In this document: one piece after another, positions 8,087-17,043 of the stretch
How the letters are laid out: every line of letters starts with the position of its first letter
Position numbering within the stretch: the first letter of the stretch is position 1
Assembly: GCA_016124975.1 (NCBI GenBank)
Contig: WGMP01000005.1
Location: forward strand, 1-54,291
Length of the DNA stretch: 54,291 nt
Direction: 5' to 3'
Source: Phycisphaera sp.
GTDB taxonomy: Bacteria; Planctomycetota; Phycisphaerae; Phycisphaerales; SM1A02
Program-made: the position numbers and the translations under genes
The notes under the pieces: model-generated
Seen by the model: only the letters and a program-made list of their open reading frames with translations
What the model was told of the DNA's origin: nothing
The model's database searches: none

Positions 8087-9079
8087 TCAGCACCACCACG
8101 GCTTCACCGCGGGCTCCACGATGATCGCCTCCGACAGGAACGCCGCAGCGCGCTCGAGGCCTTCCTCGACCGACATGAGCGCGTCCTCGTGCTCGATCGA
8201 GAGCACATGGTCGTAGCCCTGTCGGCGCAGCATCGAGATGAACGGCTTCCAGAACTCGTGGCCGTGGCCGTAGCCGCAGGTGCGGAAGTTCCACGCGCGG
8301 TTGTTGAGGTCGCCGTAGGGCCGCGCGTCGTTGTAGCCGTTGATGCGGCCCTGATGGAGGTGAAGCTCGGTGTCCTTCGCGTGGCAGTAGAAGAGAAGCC
8401 CAGCCTCGCCGAGGACGCGCGCGCTCTCGATCGGGTCGATCCCCTGCCAGAAGAAGTGCGACGGGTCGAGGTTCGCGCCGAGGACGGGCTTCCCCTTCAG
8501 GCCCGACGCCTTCATCGCGGCGGCGCTGAGGCGGATGAGCGTGTCGGGGTTGTAGACGCAGAAGCCCGGGTGCGCTTCCCACGCGACCTTCACGCCGTGC
8601 TTCGCGCAGAGCCGCGCCTGCGCCGACCAATACGGCACGAGCACCTGCTTCCATTGGTAGTCGAGGATCGCGCCATAGTCGGGCGGCCACGCGCAGGTGA
8701 CCCAGTTCGGCGTCTTGTCGGCCTTCGAGCCGCCGGGGCAGCCCGAGAAGGTGATGACGACATCGGTGCCAAGCGCGGGCGCGAGCTTCACGGCGTTCAC
8801 GAAGTCGGTGTGGTCCTTCGCGGCGTGGCGCTTGTCGGGGTGGACGGGGTTTCCGTGCACCGCGAGGCCAGAGAGCGTGAGCCCGTGGTCCTTGAGGATC
8901 GCCTTGATGCGCTCCTGCTCCTTCTTCGAGGCAAGCACGGCCGCAGGGTCGAAGAACGGCTTGCCTGGATAGGCGCCCACGGGAAGTTCGATTGCGTCGA
9001 GGCGAATCTCGGCGCAGTACGCCGCCACATCCTCGAGCTTGCGACCTGCGAAGAGCGCCGCCATCACTCCGAGCTTCAT
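8087..9079 (-). CDS. Sugar phosphate isomerase/epimerase family TIM-barrel protein
   Basis: This 330-residue protein begins MKLGVMAALFAGRKLEDVAAYC and shows the strand-end acidic and histidine residues of the xylose-isomerase-like / AP endonuclease 2 barrel. Examples are GLAVHGNPVHPD, VAWEAHPGFCVYN, LDPSHFFWQG, CHAKDTELH and LSIEHED. These residues normally hold a divalent metal, and the family isomerises or epimerises sugars and inositol derivatives in the cytoplasm. The substrate cannot be assigned. The ATG at 9079 was chosen because GGAGG lies 6 nt upstream; an upstream ATG at 9148 would add 23 residues unlike the family. It is the first gene of an operon with the TPR protein. Confidence 0.88.
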   Translation of the reverse strand: MKLGVMAALFAGRKLEDVAAYCAEIRLDAIELPVGAYPGKPFFDPAAVLASKKEQERIKAILKDHGLTLSGLAVHGNPVHPDKRHAAKDHTDFVNAVKLAPALGTDVVITFSGCPGGSKADKTPNWVTCAWPPDYGAILDYQWKQVLVPYWSAQARLCAKHGVKVAWEAHPGFCVYNPDTLIRLSAAAMKASGLKGKPVLGANLDPSHFFWQGIDPIESARVLGEAGLLFYCHAKDTELHLHQGRINGYNDARPYGDLNNRAWNFRTCGYGHGHEFWKPFISMLRRQGYDHVLSIEHEDALMSVEEGLERAAAFLSEAIIVEPAVKPWWC

Positions 9080-9245
9080 ACGACCTCCGACCTGCAATGG
9101 GCTTGCGTGGGAGTTGCCTGTGAACCTGCGCGCGACTCGGCGCCGCAAGGTGGATCGAGAGACCGAAAACTACCACCGATCGCGCCTCCGCGAGTCCGCG
9201 CGGCGGCGTTCAACCGAATCCGCATCGCTTCGGGGCGGCTCCGCG

Positions 9246-9251
9246 TACCAT
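9246..9251 (+). promoter_or_regulatory. TACCAT -10-like box, 7 nt before ATG (leaderless candidate)
   Basis: TACCAT is followed by 7 nt and then the ATG at 9259. No Shine-Dalgarno sequence is seen. One of eight boxes in this window placed the same way. Confidence 0.45.
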
Positions 9252-9258
9252 GCGCGCC

Positions 9259-10803
9259 ATGCCTTTCGCGCCCGTCGCGACCGTCTTCCTCGCGACCCTG
9301 TTCGCCGCGTCCTCCGCGGGGGCGGTCGTCGCCCCATCCCAGTCGCCGCCTTCGGAGCAGCCGACAGAGGCGCCGCCTGCGCCTTCACCGAACGACGCAC
9401 CCGCGACTCCGCCAGAGGACGCGCCAGCGAACCCGACCGACGCTGCGGACGCTCCGCCACTCGCCCGCCCCGACAGCGCAGGCGGCGACCCCGCAGGGCT
9501 TCCCACGGAGCAGTCGCTGCCCGCAGAGCGCCCGACGCGCGCCTACATCGTGGTCGACCGCGTGTCGACCGCGGCGGGCACGATCGAGAGCGAGGACGAC
9601 TCCGTCATCGTCCTCCGCGACGACCGCGGGCGCGTGCGCACCTTCACGAAGAACCGCGTCATCCGCATCGTCTACCTCGTCGACGGCCCACCCGGCAGGC
9701 GCGTGCGCGTCCAGTTCAACGACGGCCGCGTCCTGATCGGCTCGCTCGTCGAGGACGGCTTCACGCATGTCGTCGTCGAGATCGCAGGCATCCCCACCCG
9801 CTATGCGCGCGAGGCGGTCGACCAGGTGCGGCCCTATCCGACCGACGAGGAGCTCTACGAGCGCTTCAGGCTCACGATCGAGCCCGACCAGTTCGCGGCG
9901 CGCTACACGCTCGCGCTGTGGCTCTACAACAAGCGCATGTATGCGGAGTCGAAGCGCGAGCTCGAGAGCCTGCTCGAGGCGACGAACCACTATGAGGCGA
10001 AGCAGCTGCTGACCGAGGTGAACGCCCAGCTGGCGCTTCTCGCATCCCCCGCGCCGGACGGCACGGGCGAACCGCGCGACCGCACAGGGCGCGAGGAGAC
10101 GGGGGTCCGCGCCGACCTCTTGTCCGCCGAGGATGTCAACCTCATCCGCGTCTACGAGATCGACCTGAAGAACCCTCCGCGCCTCCAGGTGCCGACCTCG
10201 CTCATCGAGACGATGCTCGAGCGCTACCCCGACCACGAGCTGATGCCCGTCGGCACGGGCGCGCGCTCTGCGTTCAAGTCCGCGCCGCCCATCGACATCG
10301 TGCGCACGCTCTTCGCGCTGAGGGCGCGCGACCTCTACGGCGAGGTCGAGGTCCTCGGCGAGCCCGAGTCGCTCAACCTCTACCGCCAGCGCGTTCACAA
10401 CGCCTGGATCATCGGAAACTGCGCCACCAGCCGCTGCCACGGCGGCCCCGACGGCGGGCGGCTCTTCCTGCACAACAAGAACTTCAAGGATGAAAAGGTT
10501 CGCATGACGAACCTGCTCATCCTCTCCCGCACGACGATCGACACGCTGCCGCTGATCGACTGGGAGAAGCCGACCGATTCGCTCGTCTACCAGTACGCAC
10601 TGCCGCCGACAGAGGCGAGGCGCCCGCACCCGAAGGTGCGTGGTTGGGAGCCCGCCCTGCCCCCCGCCCGCCGCGGCCTGCGCGAGGACTTCGTGCAGTG
10701 GGTGCGCTCGATGCAGATCCAGCGCGGGGAGTACCCGATTCAATACACCCCGCCAGGCCTCCGTCGCCCAGAGCGGCAGGAACCGGGCGGCCCAGATCGC
10801 TGA
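9259..10803 (+). CDS. Secreted hypothetical protein with a CX4CH (heme-like) motif
   Basis: The protein (514 residues) has a signal peptide ending around SSAGA, a proline/alanine-rich linker (residues 25-95), and two beta-rich segments (VVDRVSTAAGTIESEDDSV.. and VRVQFNDGRVLIGSL..) like small Lsm/SH3 barrels. A helical middle region follows, then NCATSRCHGGPDGG near residue 390. The last resembles the covalent heme site of c-type cytochromes but with four residues between the cysteines, a known rarer variant, so heme binding is uncertain. An ATG at 9250 is possible, but the TACCAT box overlapping it favours 9259. It is followed 178 bp later by a lipoprotein gene. Function unknown. Confidence 0.78.
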   Translation: MPFAPVATVFLATLFAASSAGAVVAPSQSPPSEQPTEAPPAPSPNDAPATPPEDAPANPTDAADAPPLARPDSAGGDPAGLPTEQSLPAERPTRAYIVVDRVSTAAGTIESEDDSVIVLRDDRGRVRTFTKNRVIRIVYLVDGPPGRRVRVQFNDGRVLIGSLVEDGFTHVVVEIAGIPTRYAREAVDQVRPYPTDEELYERFRLTIEPDQFAARYTLALWLYNKRMYAESKRELESLLEATNHYEAKQLLTEVNAQLALLASPAPDGTGEPRDRTGREETGVRADLLSAEDVNLIRVYEIDLKNPPRLQVPTSLIETMLERYPDHELMPVGTGARSAFKSAPPIDIVRTLFALRARDLYGEVEVLGEPESLNLYRQRVHNAWIIGNCATSRCHGGPDGGRLFLHNKNFKDEKVRMTNLLILSRTTIDTLPLIDWEKPTDSLVYQYALPPTEARRPHPKVRGWEPALPPARRGLREDFVQWVRSMQIQRGEYPIQYTPPGLRRPERQEPGGPDR

Positions 10804-10981
10804 GCGCGCCCCTCCGCCGCCTCCAGTCCGCGCCCGTTCCGTTACACTCCGACGCCCGCGCGGCGCCTCGGTCGATCGAGTCGCGGCGGGTGTCTGGCGG
10901 GCGGCGACGCGCGCCGCAGCGACTCATCCCGCGCCGCAGCGACAGATCTCCTGCGGCGAACGAACCATCGGCGAGCAAACC

Positions 10982-12997
10982 ATGGCGTACTTCTTCCAGA
11001 GCCTTCGGACCTCCTCGGCGCGCGCGCGCGCCTCGCTCCTTGCCCTCGGCGCCTCTGGCGCTCTTGCGGCGGCCGTGCTTTCAGGCTGCGCAGACCCCGC
11101 GGTCGAGCGCCAGGTGAAGTTCGACGCCCAGCTGGCGGAGGTCTCCGACGCCTATGCCAAGCTCCTCGGCGAGACGCCGGACCTCCTCGCGGGGGCCCCC
11201 TCTGAGGAGTCGCTCGCGTCGCTTCGCGGCCTGATCGGCCGCGCCAAGGGACTCTCGGGCGGGAGCGGCGCGCAGGAGACCGCCGCGCGCGACCTCGCCG
11301 CGAGCATGGCCCACACCGCTGCGCTCATCGGCCTGATGCGCGCCAATACGATGGAGGCCGACCACGAGACGCGCCGCGGCATCGCCCTCTCGGCGAGCGC
11401 CCTGGCGGCCGAGCTCGAGGCGATCGCCGCTGCGGCGGGCTCGATGGACCTCTCGGCCGACCGCTCGGCCGCGCAGGACGCCCGCGACGCAGCCAGCCGC
11501 AGCGCCCGTGCGCTGCAGGAGTCGGTGCAGGCGGTCGAGGCGCCCATCGGGCAGCTCTCAACGCGCATGTCGGAGTCGGCGGCCCGGCTGAACGAGCTCA
11601 ACCAGGAGACGGCGGTCCTCGTGCGCAAGGCGCGCGAGTCGAACCCGCGCACGGCGCTCGCCTTCGTCGAGGAGGCCGCGGCGGTGCAGGAGTCGGCGCG
11701 TTCGACGCGCACCGAGCTCGAGACCGACGGCATCGCCTCGTCGGACCTCAAGCTCGAGAAGACGCTCACCGAAGGCAAGCGCGCCGCGGAGCAGGCCATG
11801 CAGGCCGCGGCATCGCGCGCGCTCGAGCTCCTTTCCTCGTTCGAGGCCGATGTCCAGTCGCAGACCGCGAAGACCGCGGAGCTCGCGCGCGAGCTTCGCG
11901 GGCAGGCGAAGTCGATCATGCAGGCGATCGCCGACGAGCGCGCGGGCACGCTGCGCGCGGTCTACGACCAGCTTGCCGAAGACCTCGGCTCCGTCGGCGC
12001 CTCCGCGGGCAGCCTCGCGGACGCCGTGACCACCGACGAGATCCGCGCCGCCATGTCGGAGCTCGCGGGCCTCGGTGCAGAAGGCCGCATGCTCCTCGCG
12101 ACCGCGGGCGCCGATTCGGCCGCCGTGGGCGAGATCAAGGCGAAGGCTGAGTCGCTCCTCACCTCGATCCGCGAGAAGGTGACGGCCGCGTCCGATCGCC
12201 TCGGCTCCGCCGAGGAGGGAGCCACTCCGTCCGCGATGTCCGGATTCGTGAACGGCGTGAAGTCGCGCCTCGAGGGTCTCACGGTCGACAGCCTCCTCAC
12301 GCCCCCCGCGGTCGTCGAGGCGCCGCGCGCCGCGCAGCGTCCGCGCGCGGGCTCGAGCGGCCGCTCCCTCGCGGGATCCGCCGGACAGAGCGGCGTCGAC
12401 GACATCGATGCGTTCATCACGCGCTACAACGCGGTGCTGACGACCGATCCCGTCGGCGCGGGCGCCCTGATGATGGACGCGATGGATGAATCGAAGCCGG
12501 GCATGCGCTCGATGAAGCGCGTGAGCCAGATGTCGGCCGAGGCGATGCGCCCCATGATCGACGCGATGATCGAGCGCTTCGGCGTCGAATCGCTCGCAGG
12601 CCTCGCCGAGGGAATGTCGGGAGGCATGGGTGGCGGCATGGGCGGCGCGATGGGCGGCATGGCCGGCGCAGGCGCGGCCACCCCGCTCACCAAGAAGTCC
12701 GATGACGGCACGCGCGCCGTGTTCGCCTCCGCGAGCGGCCAGGAGACCGTCTTCAACAAGGTCGGCGGCAAGTGGGTGCTCGACCTCGGCGAGGCGGGCG
12801 CGATGAGCGAGGAGCAGCTCGCCGCCATGGAGCAGATGGCGCCGATGATCGAGATGGCCGTCGGCCCGATGAAGACCGCCGCGGCGACGGTCGCCGCCAA
12901 GATCCGCTCGGGCGAGATCGCCTCGGCCGATCAGGTCATGGCCGCGTTCCAGCAGGAAATCATGGCGTCCTTCGGCGGCGGCGGCCGCGGGCGCTGA
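10982..12997 (+). CDS. Hypothetical lipoprotein with long helical body and Met/Gly-rich C-terminus
   Basis: The 671-residue product starts MAYFFQSLRTSSARAR and has a lipoprotein signal with lipobox LSGC near residue 35, so it is probably lipid-anchored. Residues about 45-470 are alanine/glutamate-rich helix with coiled-coil character. A glycine/methionine-rich stretch (GGMGGGMGGAMGG) occurs near residue 545, followed by a compact C-terminal domain (VFNKVGGKWVLDLGEAG). The ATG at 10982 lacks a strong ribosome binding site; a TACACT hexamer at 10843-10848 could mark a promoter 134 bp upstream. The next two genes follow on the same strand. No family was recognised. Confidence 0.75.
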   Translation: MAYFFQSLRTSSARARASLLALGASGALAAAVLSGCADPAVERQVKFDAQLAEVSDAYAKLLGETPDLLAGAPSEESLASLRGLIGRAKGLSGGSGAQETAARDLAASMAHTAALIGLMRANTMEADHETRRGIALSASALAAELEAIAAAAGSMDLSADRSAAQDARDAASRSARALQESVQAVEAPIGQLSTRMSESAARLNELNQETAVLVRKARESNPRTALAFVEEAAAVQESARSTRTELETDGIASSDLKLEKTLTEGKRAAEQAMQAAASRALELLSSFEADVQSQTAKTAELARELRGQAKSIMQAIADERAGTLRAVYDQLAEDLGSVGASAGSLADAVTTDEIRAAMSELAGLGAEGRMLLATAGADSAAVGEIKAKAESLLTSIREKVTAASDRLGSAEEGATPSAMSGFVNGVKSRLEGLTVDSLLTPPAVVEAPRAAQRPRAGSSGRSLAGSAGQSGVDDIDAFITRYNAVLTTDPVGAGALMMDAMDESKPGMRSMKRVSQMSAEAMRPMIDAMIERFGVESLAGLAEGMSGGMGGGMGGAMGGMAGAGAATPLTKKSDDGTRAVFASASGQETVFNKVGGKWVLDLGEAGAMSEEQLAAMEQMAPMIEMAVGPMKTAAATVAAKIRSGEIASADQVMAAFQQEIMASFGGGGRGR

Positions 12998-13091
12998 GCG
13001 CGTCTTGCCGGCCGGCGCCGGCTCGGACTCGATCAGCGCTTCTCCGTTCGCCCGGGTTCGCCAGCCGTCGTCGAGGCGAAGGAGCACGCCC

Positions 13092-13481
13092 TTGCCACCC
13101 GTCGGCCTGCAGCCACCCCCTGCCCCGAACAACACGCAGCGGCTCTGGGTGTATCTCGCGCGCGCCAAGGCGGCGTTCGCGCTGGTCACCGTGCTCCTCA
13201 CGGTCGTGGCGTCCTTCGCGCTCGCGCCGCTCCTTCGGCAGATCGCGGAGGAGCAGAGCGTGCAGACTTCGGGGCTCGCGGGCATCTACCTCGAGCGGCC
13301 GTGGATCGGCGCGCTTCTCGGGGTTCCTGCGCTCCTCGCGTCGATCCCGCTCTGGACGGGCGCGCGCCGTCCGCTCCTCTGGGCGACGCTCGTCACCATC
13401 CTCGTCATCATCCCGATCGGCTTCCTCCTCGGCGCCTTTCTCGGGGTGATCGCACCGCTCTACGAGTACCGCGAACTCTGA
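13092..13481 (+). CDS. Small integral membrane protein, TTG start
   Basis: This is a 129-residue protein with a proline-rich cytoplasmic start (PPVGLQPPPAP) and three hydrophobic segments (roughly residues 26-45, 60-80 and 87-112 of the product). The TTG at 13092 is chosen because AAGGAG lies 7 nt upstream at 13079-13084; an earlier in-frame TTG at 13005 has no such site. Its stop overlaps the queG start (TGATG at 13479-13483), so the two are translationally coupled. No family recognised. Confidence 0.7.
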   Translation: MPPVGLQPPPAPNNTQRLWVYLARAKAAFALVTVLLTVVASFALAPLLRQIAEEQSVQTSGLAGIYLERPWIGALLGVPALLASIPLWTGARRPLLWATLVTILVIIPIGFLLGAFLGVIAPLYEYREL

Positions 13482-14599
13482 TGGCCATGGATCGCGCGGC
13501 GCTCCGAGAGACCATCGAGGTTCGCGCGCGGGAGCTCGGCTTCGCACTCGTCGGCGTGGCGCGGGCGGCCCCCGCTTCGCGCGCCGCGGAGCTTCGCCGC
13601 TGGCTCGCGGACGGCAAGCACGGCGAGATGCAGTGGATCGCCGAGCGCGTCGAGCAGGCCGTCGATGTGCGCACGATGCTGAAGGGCGCACGCAGCGTCG
13701 TCTGCGTGGCGGACCGCTACCACGACGGGCGGCCCGACCGCGTCGACGCCGACGCAGCGCGCCCGCGCGGCCGCATCGCGCGTTACGCCCGCGGCAAGGA
13801 CTACCACGACCTGATCCGCGACCGCCTGCGCAGGCTCGGGCGCACGATCCGCGAGCTGTCGCCTGGCTGCGAGACGCGCCTCACGGGCGACATGCATCCG
13901 ATCCTCGAGCGCGAACAGGCCGCGCGCGCGCTTCTCGGCGCGATCGGCAAGCACACGCTGATGATCCACCCCGCGCGCGGAAGCTGGTTCCTGCTCGGCG
14001 AGATCGTGACGGACGCCGACATCGCGGCAAGCGACGAAAGTCCGCGCGCGCGTGCGATTCCCGAAGGCGACCTCTGCGGCGGCTGCACCCGCTGCATCGA
14101 CGCGTGCCCGACAGAGGCGATCACCCCGTACTCGGTCGACGCGCGCAGATGCATCGCCTACCTCACGATCGAGCACCGCGGCGAGATCCCCGCCGAGTTC
14201 TTCGGAAAGACTGCGGACTGGTGGTTCGGCTGCGACATCTGCCAGGAGGTCTGCCCGCACAGCCAGCCGACGCGCGCCTCGCGCCGAGCGGGCGCGAACC
14301 CCGCCCATGCGCCGAGGCTCGACTCGGTCGACCTCCTCGAGGTGCTTGGCTGGACCGAGGAAGACCGCGCGCGCCTCGTCGTCTCGAGCGCGCTCAAGCG
14401 CGCGACGCTCGCGATGATGAAGCGGAACGCGCTGCTCGCGCTGTCCGCGGCACTGCGCCACGCCCCCGCCGCCGAGGCCGCGGCGATCCGCGCGCGCGCG
14501 GCGGCGATCGCAGCAGACCCCGCGGAAGACGCGATGGTGCGCGCGGCGGCGGCCGCGCTGTGCGAATCGGCGCCGCTGCCGCTGAAGCCACAAGCCTGA
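13481..14599 (+). CDS. queG: Epoxyqueuosine reductase
   Basis: QueG reduces epoxyqueuosine to queuosine in tRNA (the last step of queuosine synthesis), using a cobalamin and two [4Fe-4S] clusters. The 372-residue length is normal. The N-terminal domain has GFALVGVARA, ARYARGKDYH and the GDMHPILERE segment with the likely catalytic Asp. The ferredoxin-like part has CGGCTRCIDACP (Cys199, 202, 205, 209) and CDICQEVCPHS (Cys251, 254, 258), followed by HEAT-like helices. The start ATG overlaps the stop of the small membrane protein gene. The gene converges on the LuxR-type regulator at 14628, leaving 28 bp with no clear terminator. Confidence 0.95.
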   Translation: MAMDRAALRETIEVRARELGFALVGVARAAPASRAAELRRWLADGKHGEMQWIAERVEQAVDVRTMLKGARSVVCVADRYHDGRPDRVDADAARPRGRIARYARGKDYHDLIRDRLRRLGRTIRELSPGCETRLTGDMHPILEREQAARALLGAIGKHTLMIHPARGSWFLLGEIVTDADIAASDESPRARAIPEGDLCGGCTRCIDACPTEAITPYSVDARRCIAYLTIEHRGEIPAEFFGKTADWWFGCDICQEVCPHSQPTRASRRAGANPAHAPRLDSVDLLEVLGWTEEDRARLVVSSALKRATLAMMKRNALLALSAALRHAPAAEAAAIRARAAAIAADPAEDAMVRAAAAALCESAPLPLKPQA

Positions 14600-14627
14600 G
14601 CGGGCGAAGCGGCGAGCTGGGTTTCCC

Positions 14628-15500
14628 TCACTCCGCCTTCTTCGCACGCCGCGTCTTCGGCTGGGGCGTCACGCCGAAGTAGAAGCGGTTCAGCTCGATG
14701 GCGCGGCCGATGCCGAGCTTCGCGAAGAGGCGCTTGCAGTAGGTGCTGACGGTTTGCTCGGAGATTCCGAGCTTCGCGGCGACCTCGCCGCGCGTCAGGC
14801 CCTCCTGCAGCAGCATGGCCACGGCTCGTTCCCGGGCCCCGAGGGTGTTCGGGGCCGGCCCCTTGCTGCGGCTCTGGTTGGCGACTGCCTCGGGGGTCAG
14901 CACGCGCATCTCGGGAAACGGCGCGGGCGCGCCGGTCAAGGGAAAGACGCGCAACTGCACCGCAAGGCGAACCTCGCCCTCGCCCTGCGCATCGAGGTTG
15001 CGCGTGCGCTCCCCGAGTTCAAGCGCGAACTTGCTGGCCTCGTAGATGCGGCGCTGCAGTTCGCGGATCTCCTCGCGCGTCGCCACGAGTTCCGTGAGGT
15101 GGTCGAAGTACCACTCGCCTCGGAGCCGTCGTGTGAGGCACTTGGCACGGGCGAGGATGAGCCCTTGGCGCCGTTGCCCGAGCGCAGCAAGGTCATTGAA
15201 GCGCCGCCGCGAGGGCTCATCGTCGGAGCGCGCGATGATGACGATCGCCGTGGTGGTGACCTCATAGGTGACCACGCGCCGCCCGCGCCCTGCGCGGAGC
15301 TTGCGCGCCATCTTCGCGGCCTCGAGAAGGTCCATCGCCGCATGCGCCCGCTGGAGGTCGATGCCGATCTCCTCGGCGACGACCGCCACCGCCAGCGGCG
15401 TGCCGCGTGCGCGAAGTCGCTGCCAGCAGCGCATCGCGTCATCGTCGGAAATCGCCTCCAGCACGCCGGGCTCGCGAAGATCGAAGGGGGTCTCGTCCAT
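14628..15500 (-). CDS. Winged-helix + LuxR-type HTH regulator (paralog 1)
   Basis: The 290-residue protein has an N-terminal segment (about residues 10-75) that reads as a winged helix-turn-helix, a strand-rich and helical middle (about 75-210), and a C-terminal LuxR-type HTH at about 222-280 (LGISEQTVSTYCKRLFAKLGIGRA). There is no receiver, PAS or autoinducer-binding domain. It is a clear paralog of the gene at 17044-17919: same length and order, and near-identical recognition helices. Its start codon is preceded by TACATT and 8 nt, with no Shine-Dalgarno sequence. What it senses is unknown. Confidence 0.82.
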   Translation of the reverse strand: MDETPFDLREPGVLEAISDDDAMRCWQRLRARGTPLAVAVVAEEIGIDLQRAHAAMDLLEAAKMARKLRAGRGRRVVTYEVTTTAIVIIARSDDEPSRRRFNDLAALGQRRQGLILARAKCLTRRLRGEWYFDHLTELVATREEIRELQRRIYEASKFALELGERTRNLDAQGEGEVRLAVQLRVFPLTGAPAPFPEMRVLTPEAVANQSRSKGPAPNTLGARERAVAMLLQEGLTRGEVAAKLGISEQTVSTYCKRLFAKLGIGRAIELNRFYFGVTPQPKTRRAKKAE

Positions 15501-15508
15501 GGGTGGGG

Positions 15509-15514
15509 AATGTA
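15509..15514 (-). promoter_or_regulatory. TACATT -10-like box, 8 nt before ATG of LuxR paralog 1
   Basis: On the minus strand TGCGTACATT lies just before the ATG at 15500. The same TGCGTACAT string lies 9 nt before the start of LuxR paralog 2, so it may be promoter, operator or both. Confidence 0.45.
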
Positions 15515-15575
15515 CGCATGGGAGTGGCGGAGGTGATGCGCTCGCGTCAGCGGATTACGCGAGCGAGCCCCCCAC

Positions 15576-15866
15576 TCACCACAGCTGCACGAGGTCGATG
15601 TCGATCACATGGCCGAGCTGCCGCGCCTTCTCGGCCGCGACGGCGGTGGCGCGGCCCTGCGCCTCGCGGTGGTTCCGGGCGCAGAGGAGCCCGCGGATGG
15701 TGCGGGCCTGCACCGCCGCGCCGCCCTGCGCGACCACGCGGACCTTGGCGAGGTAGGCCCAGAGGCCGAGCCGCGCGGAGGGGCTTTCGTCGGGCGTGAG
15801 CGCGAGCGAATCGGCGCGGACGGCGTGCTTCAGGGTCGAGAGCATGTTCAGGCGACGGTCGTTCAT
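15576..15866 (-). CDS. Small protein of unknown function (96 aa)
   Basis: The protein starts MNDRRLNMLSTLKHAVRA and ends DIDLVQLW. An excellent ribosome binding site, AGGAGG, lies about 8 nt before the ATG, which is the main reason to accept so short a gene. It is soluble, basic and alanine-rich with no recognised domain. It sits between LuxR paralog 1 (downstream, same strand) and the sigma-like gene (divergent). The region between it and the sigma-like start (15867-16077) holds no other feature except a TACCCT box at 16029-16034. Confidence 0.68.
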   Translation of the reverse strand: MNDRRLNMLSTLKHAVRADSLALTPDESPSARLGLWAYLAKVRVVAQGGAAVQARTIRGLLCARNHREAQGRATAVAAEKARQLGHVIDIDLVQLW

Positions 15867-16077
15867 GGCTGGATCCTCCTGGTGAAAGTTCGGCGGGCAC
15901 GGCCTGGGTCGCGGGGCCGTGCCCCGTATTGGGAAACCTCAGGACTCGCCACCACACCCACCAAGCGCGCGGGCGACCGACGCTGTGACGCGATTCTCGC
16001 GAGATGGAGATTCCGCGGTCCTGCGCTACCCTTTCTCGAGCGCCTCCCTGCCCCGTCGGCCCTCCGGTGATCTGCCG

Positions 16078-16974
16078 ATGCACCACGACGATCAACCACG
16101 AATCCTCGAGGACCTCAGGTCGGGTGATCCTGCGCGCGAAAGCCACGCGCTCCGCACCCTCATGAACGCCATGCTCGAGCACGCGGCGCGCGAGCTCGGC
16201 GCGCGGCGCCAGTTCGTGAACGCGCAGGCGGAGAGCGTCGTCCAGCACGCGTTCGCGAAGGAGTTCGCCGCAGGAAGCGAGGCGTACCGCAGGTTCGCCG
16301 ACGACCAGCACCTCTATGGCCGACTGACGCTCGCCGTCACCAACAGGATCCGCGAGCGCTTGCGCGGACGGAAGAACAACGCGCGGCATCTTGAGCAGCT
16401 CGGGGGGCGATCCGACGACGCGCCGCCGCAGGCCGACCCCGCGTCGCCTGGAATGGGACCAAGCACCGTCGTCGCGCGGCGCGAGAACCGTTCGCGACTC
16501 GACGAACTGAACGAGGCGAGTCGCGAGCGGCTGCTCGGCGCCACGCCTGCGACGGACCGCGAGCTCGTGCGGCTCGTCGTCTTCGAGGGGCGGCGATCGG
16601 AGGCGGTCGCTGCGGAGCTCGGACTCGCCGCGGACAATGTGCGCGCGCGCATGTCGCGCCTGCGGCGCAGGCTGCGCGAATGCCTGCTCGGCCCCGTGCT
16701 CGCCACGCTCGGCGACGACGACCGCACGCTCGTCGAGGCGCTCTTCATCGAGCGCATCGAGCTCGAGGTGCTTTCCCAGGAGGTGAACTCCCACGAGGTG
16801 CCTTCCCAAGACGTGCTTTCCCGAGACGTGCTTTCCCAAAACGAGGCCCGCGGCACGACCGCAGCCGTGCTCGCGCAGCGGATCAACGAACTCGTGCGAA
16901 CGCCGCTCGTCGAGGCGCTCGGCGACGAGGGCGTGGTCTATCTCCTGCGGCTTCTTGGGAAGCCCAAGCGCTGA
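16078..16974 (+). CDS. ECF-like sigma-70 family factor with a repeat insertion
   Basis: The 298-residue protein has a helical N-terminal part resembling sigma region 2 (residues 1-110), a linker, and a region-4-like HTH at about 150-200 (LVVFEGRRSEAVAAELGLAA..RMSRLRRRLRE), as in planctomycete ECF-like factors. After this comes an extension containing five 5-residue repeats (LSQEV, NSHEV, PSQDV, LSRDV, LSQNE at residues 232-256), then a short helical end. The ATG at 16078 was chosen because the protein aligns with the family from here; a possible -10 (TACCCT) lies 43 nt upstream. It is flanked by the two LuxR-type paralogs and converges on the second. Promoter specificity is unknown. Confidence 0.7.
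   Translation: MHHDDQPRILEDLRSGDPARESHALRTLMNAMLEHAARELGARRQFVNAQAESVVQHAFAKEFAAGSEAYRRFADDQHLYGRLTLAVTNRIRERLRGRKNNARHLEQLGGRSDDAPPQADPASPGMGPSTVVARRENRSRLDELNEASRERLLGATPATDRELVRLVVFEGRRSEAVAAELGLAADNVRARMSRLRRRLRECLLGPVLATLGDDDRTLVEALFIERIELEVLSQEVNSHEVPSQDVLSRDVLSQNEARGTTAAVLAQRINELVRTPLVEALGDEGVVYLLRLLGKPKR
16771..16845. repeat. In-frame 15-bp tandem repeat (5 imperfect copies)
   Basis: Five 15-bp units of the form CTTTCCCAGGAGGTG encode the pentapeptide repeats of the sigma-like protein. Unlike most repeats outside genes here, this unit is a multiple of three, so copy changes keep the frame. Confidence 0.9.
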
Positions 16975-17043
16975 TCGCAGATGCACCGACGCCGCCGCTG
17001 CGCGCCCGCTCAGGCCGCGCAACGCGCCGCACGCAGCTTAGGT

